A stretch of DNA of 64,000 bases from an uncultured Bacilli bacterium (GTDB lineage: Bacteria; Bacillota_I; Bacilli_A; RF39; UBA660). A model generated the notes under the pieces. It ran no database searches, had not been told where the DNA came from, and worked only from the letters and a program-made list of their open reading frames with translations. The DNA lies in NCBI GenBank assembly GCA_934101865.1, contig CAKOSA010000003.1:7242-71241 (forward strand), in the 5' to 3' direction. A program made the translations under genes and the position numbers. Below are positions 63,396 to 64,000 of the stretch, one piece after another. Position 1 is the stretch's first letter, and each line of letters starts with the position of its first letter.

Positions 63396-63918
63396 ACTTT
63401 ACTTTGCTCATTTTATTTAGAGGAAATAGTCTAAATACGGCCTTTCCTTTAATGTATTTTTTGTCAATTAAGCCAATGTATCTGCTATCTTTGGATATAC
63501 CACGGTTATCGCCAAGGACAAGGTATTTTCCTTCGGGGATTTTGGAGCAGGCACATATACTTTCGAGTTTGAAATCTTCGGTTACATCTCTATCGTAGTT
63601 TTCCTTTACTTCTTTGCCATTTATATAAAGTACATCATCTTTGTATTCTATGTAATCGCCGGGGAGGCCTATTACTCTTTTTATGATTAGTTTATCATCA
63701 GAATCTATTTTGGATTCATCGAGAACAACGACATCAAATCTTTTTATGCTTGATAATCTATATGATATTTTACTTAATATAAGCATTTCTTTATCTTTTA
63801 GATTGGGAAGCATAGAGTCTCCTCTAACGATAACGGGAGTAGCAATAAAGGTTCGGAACAGTACTACGACTACCAGTATTACTACATAAGGAATTAATTC
63901 TTTTATTAATTTTTTCAT
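63394..63918 (-). CDS. lepB: signal peptidase I
   Basis: Signal peptidase I cuts signal peptides from exported proteins at the outer face of the membrane. The 174 aa protein has one N-terminal membrane helix (LIPYVVILVVVVLFRTFIAT, about 8-27), the catalytic Ser in RGDSMLPNL (Ser about 35), the catalytic Lys in IIKRVIGLPGD (about 78-88) and box E GDNRGISKDSR (about 146-156). Length is typical of Bacillota SipS-type enzymes. AAGGAG precedes ATG 63918. The spore-type collagen gene follows after a terminator. Confidence 0.96.
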   Translation of the reverse strand: MKKLIKELIPYVVILVVVVLFRTFIATPVIVRGDSMLPNLKDKEMLILSKISYRLSSIKRFDVVVLDESKIDSDDKLIIKRVIGLPGDYIEYKDDVLYINGKEVKENYDRDVTEDFKLESICACSKIPEGKYLVLGDNRGISKDSRYIGLIDKKYIKGKAVFRLFPLNKMSKVK

Positions 63919-63935
63919 TTGGGCTCCTTAAATAA

Positions 63936-63964
63936 AAGATAATAAACAAGCTGTTTATTATCTT
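63936..63964 (-). terminator. terminator of a gene beyond the window
   Basis: AAGATAATAAACA (63936-63948) and TGTTTATTATCTT (63952-63964) make a perfect 13-bp stem with a 3-nt loop; TTTATTT follows on the minus strand. Confidence 0.7.
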
Positions 63965-64000
63965 CTTTCTTTTATTTTATAAGATTTTTTTCTGTTTCTT

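Overview
The window is AT-rich bacterial DNA (roughly two thirds A+T) from a low-GC member of the Bacillota (Firmicutes), probably Bacilli/Erysipelotrichia-like. It uses the standard bacterial code: full-length genes end at TGA, TAG or TAA, and Trp is TGG, so it is not a TGA-recoding mollicute. It carries cell-wall enzymes (an L,D-transpeptidase and an M23 hydrolase) and an unmistakable spore-former gene set: an alpha/beta SASP, GerE, GerM, a SpoIIIAH-like protein, a SigF-type sigma factor beside a SpoIIAA-like STAS protein, and a BclA-like collagen protein. About 80 percent of the genes lie on the minus strand in tightly packed, often overlapping operons.

Layout. 1-6155 (minus): ComN-like regulator (cut by the window edge), glyS, a LOG-family protein, an unknown gene, trmD, rimM, a TrmH-family methyltransferase and gpmI, mostly translation and RNA modification. 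6209-10983: a TetR regulator divergent from an MMPL exporter and its secreted partner, then a small DUF4190-type membrane protein. 11073-17128 (minus): a PflX-like radical SAM protein and the heat-shock operon hrcA-grpE-unknown-dnaK-dnaJ. Its promoter sits between two CIRCE-like palindromes, and its GrpE has a remarkable cysteine/asparagine-repeat N-terminus. 17129-17812 has no gene but holds a candidate structured RNA and degenerate repeats. 17813-20508: an XRE regulator, the sigma factor and STAS pair (no spoIIAB), and an unknown surface protein. 20648-24011: a pair of M16 proteins and deoD. 24148-31606 (minus, one long operon from a good promoter): HAD phosphatase, amino-acid ABC importer, arginine deiminase, ornithine carbamoyltransferase, and a carbamate kinase joined in frame to a YfcC-type transporter. 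Together these make a complete arginine deiminase pathway with plausible uptake and export.

31771-45979: an unknown protein, a P-type ATPase, an M23 hydrolase, an XRE protein, SASP, thiI, uvrC, a metallopeptidase-like protein with a lost catalytic Glu, mscL, a MacB-type ABC exporter and a phosphatidyltransferase. 46039-47861: an amidoligase translationally coupled to a membrane protein. 48022-50129: tRNA-Leu, tRNA-Thr, tRNA-Glu, gltX and tRNA-Gln. 50325-52118 (plus): a compact sporulation cluster spoIIIAH-gerE-gerM, with gerE behind a textbook sigma-K-type promoter. 52166-63918: tRNA-Arg, a lipoprotein, a bactofilin-like membrane protein, an AI-2E-type protein, dtd, relA, an esterase, a phosphodiesterase, an unknown protein, an L,D-transpeptidase, a collagen-like protein and signal peptidase I.

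Most interesting items: the arcC-yfcC fusion with a preserved internal ribosome site; the sigma-F-like locus lacking spoIIAB; the amidoligase/membrane-protein pair; the Cys-rich GrpE; the candidate structured RNA beside hrcA; and a dispersed palindromic motif found both between and inside genes.
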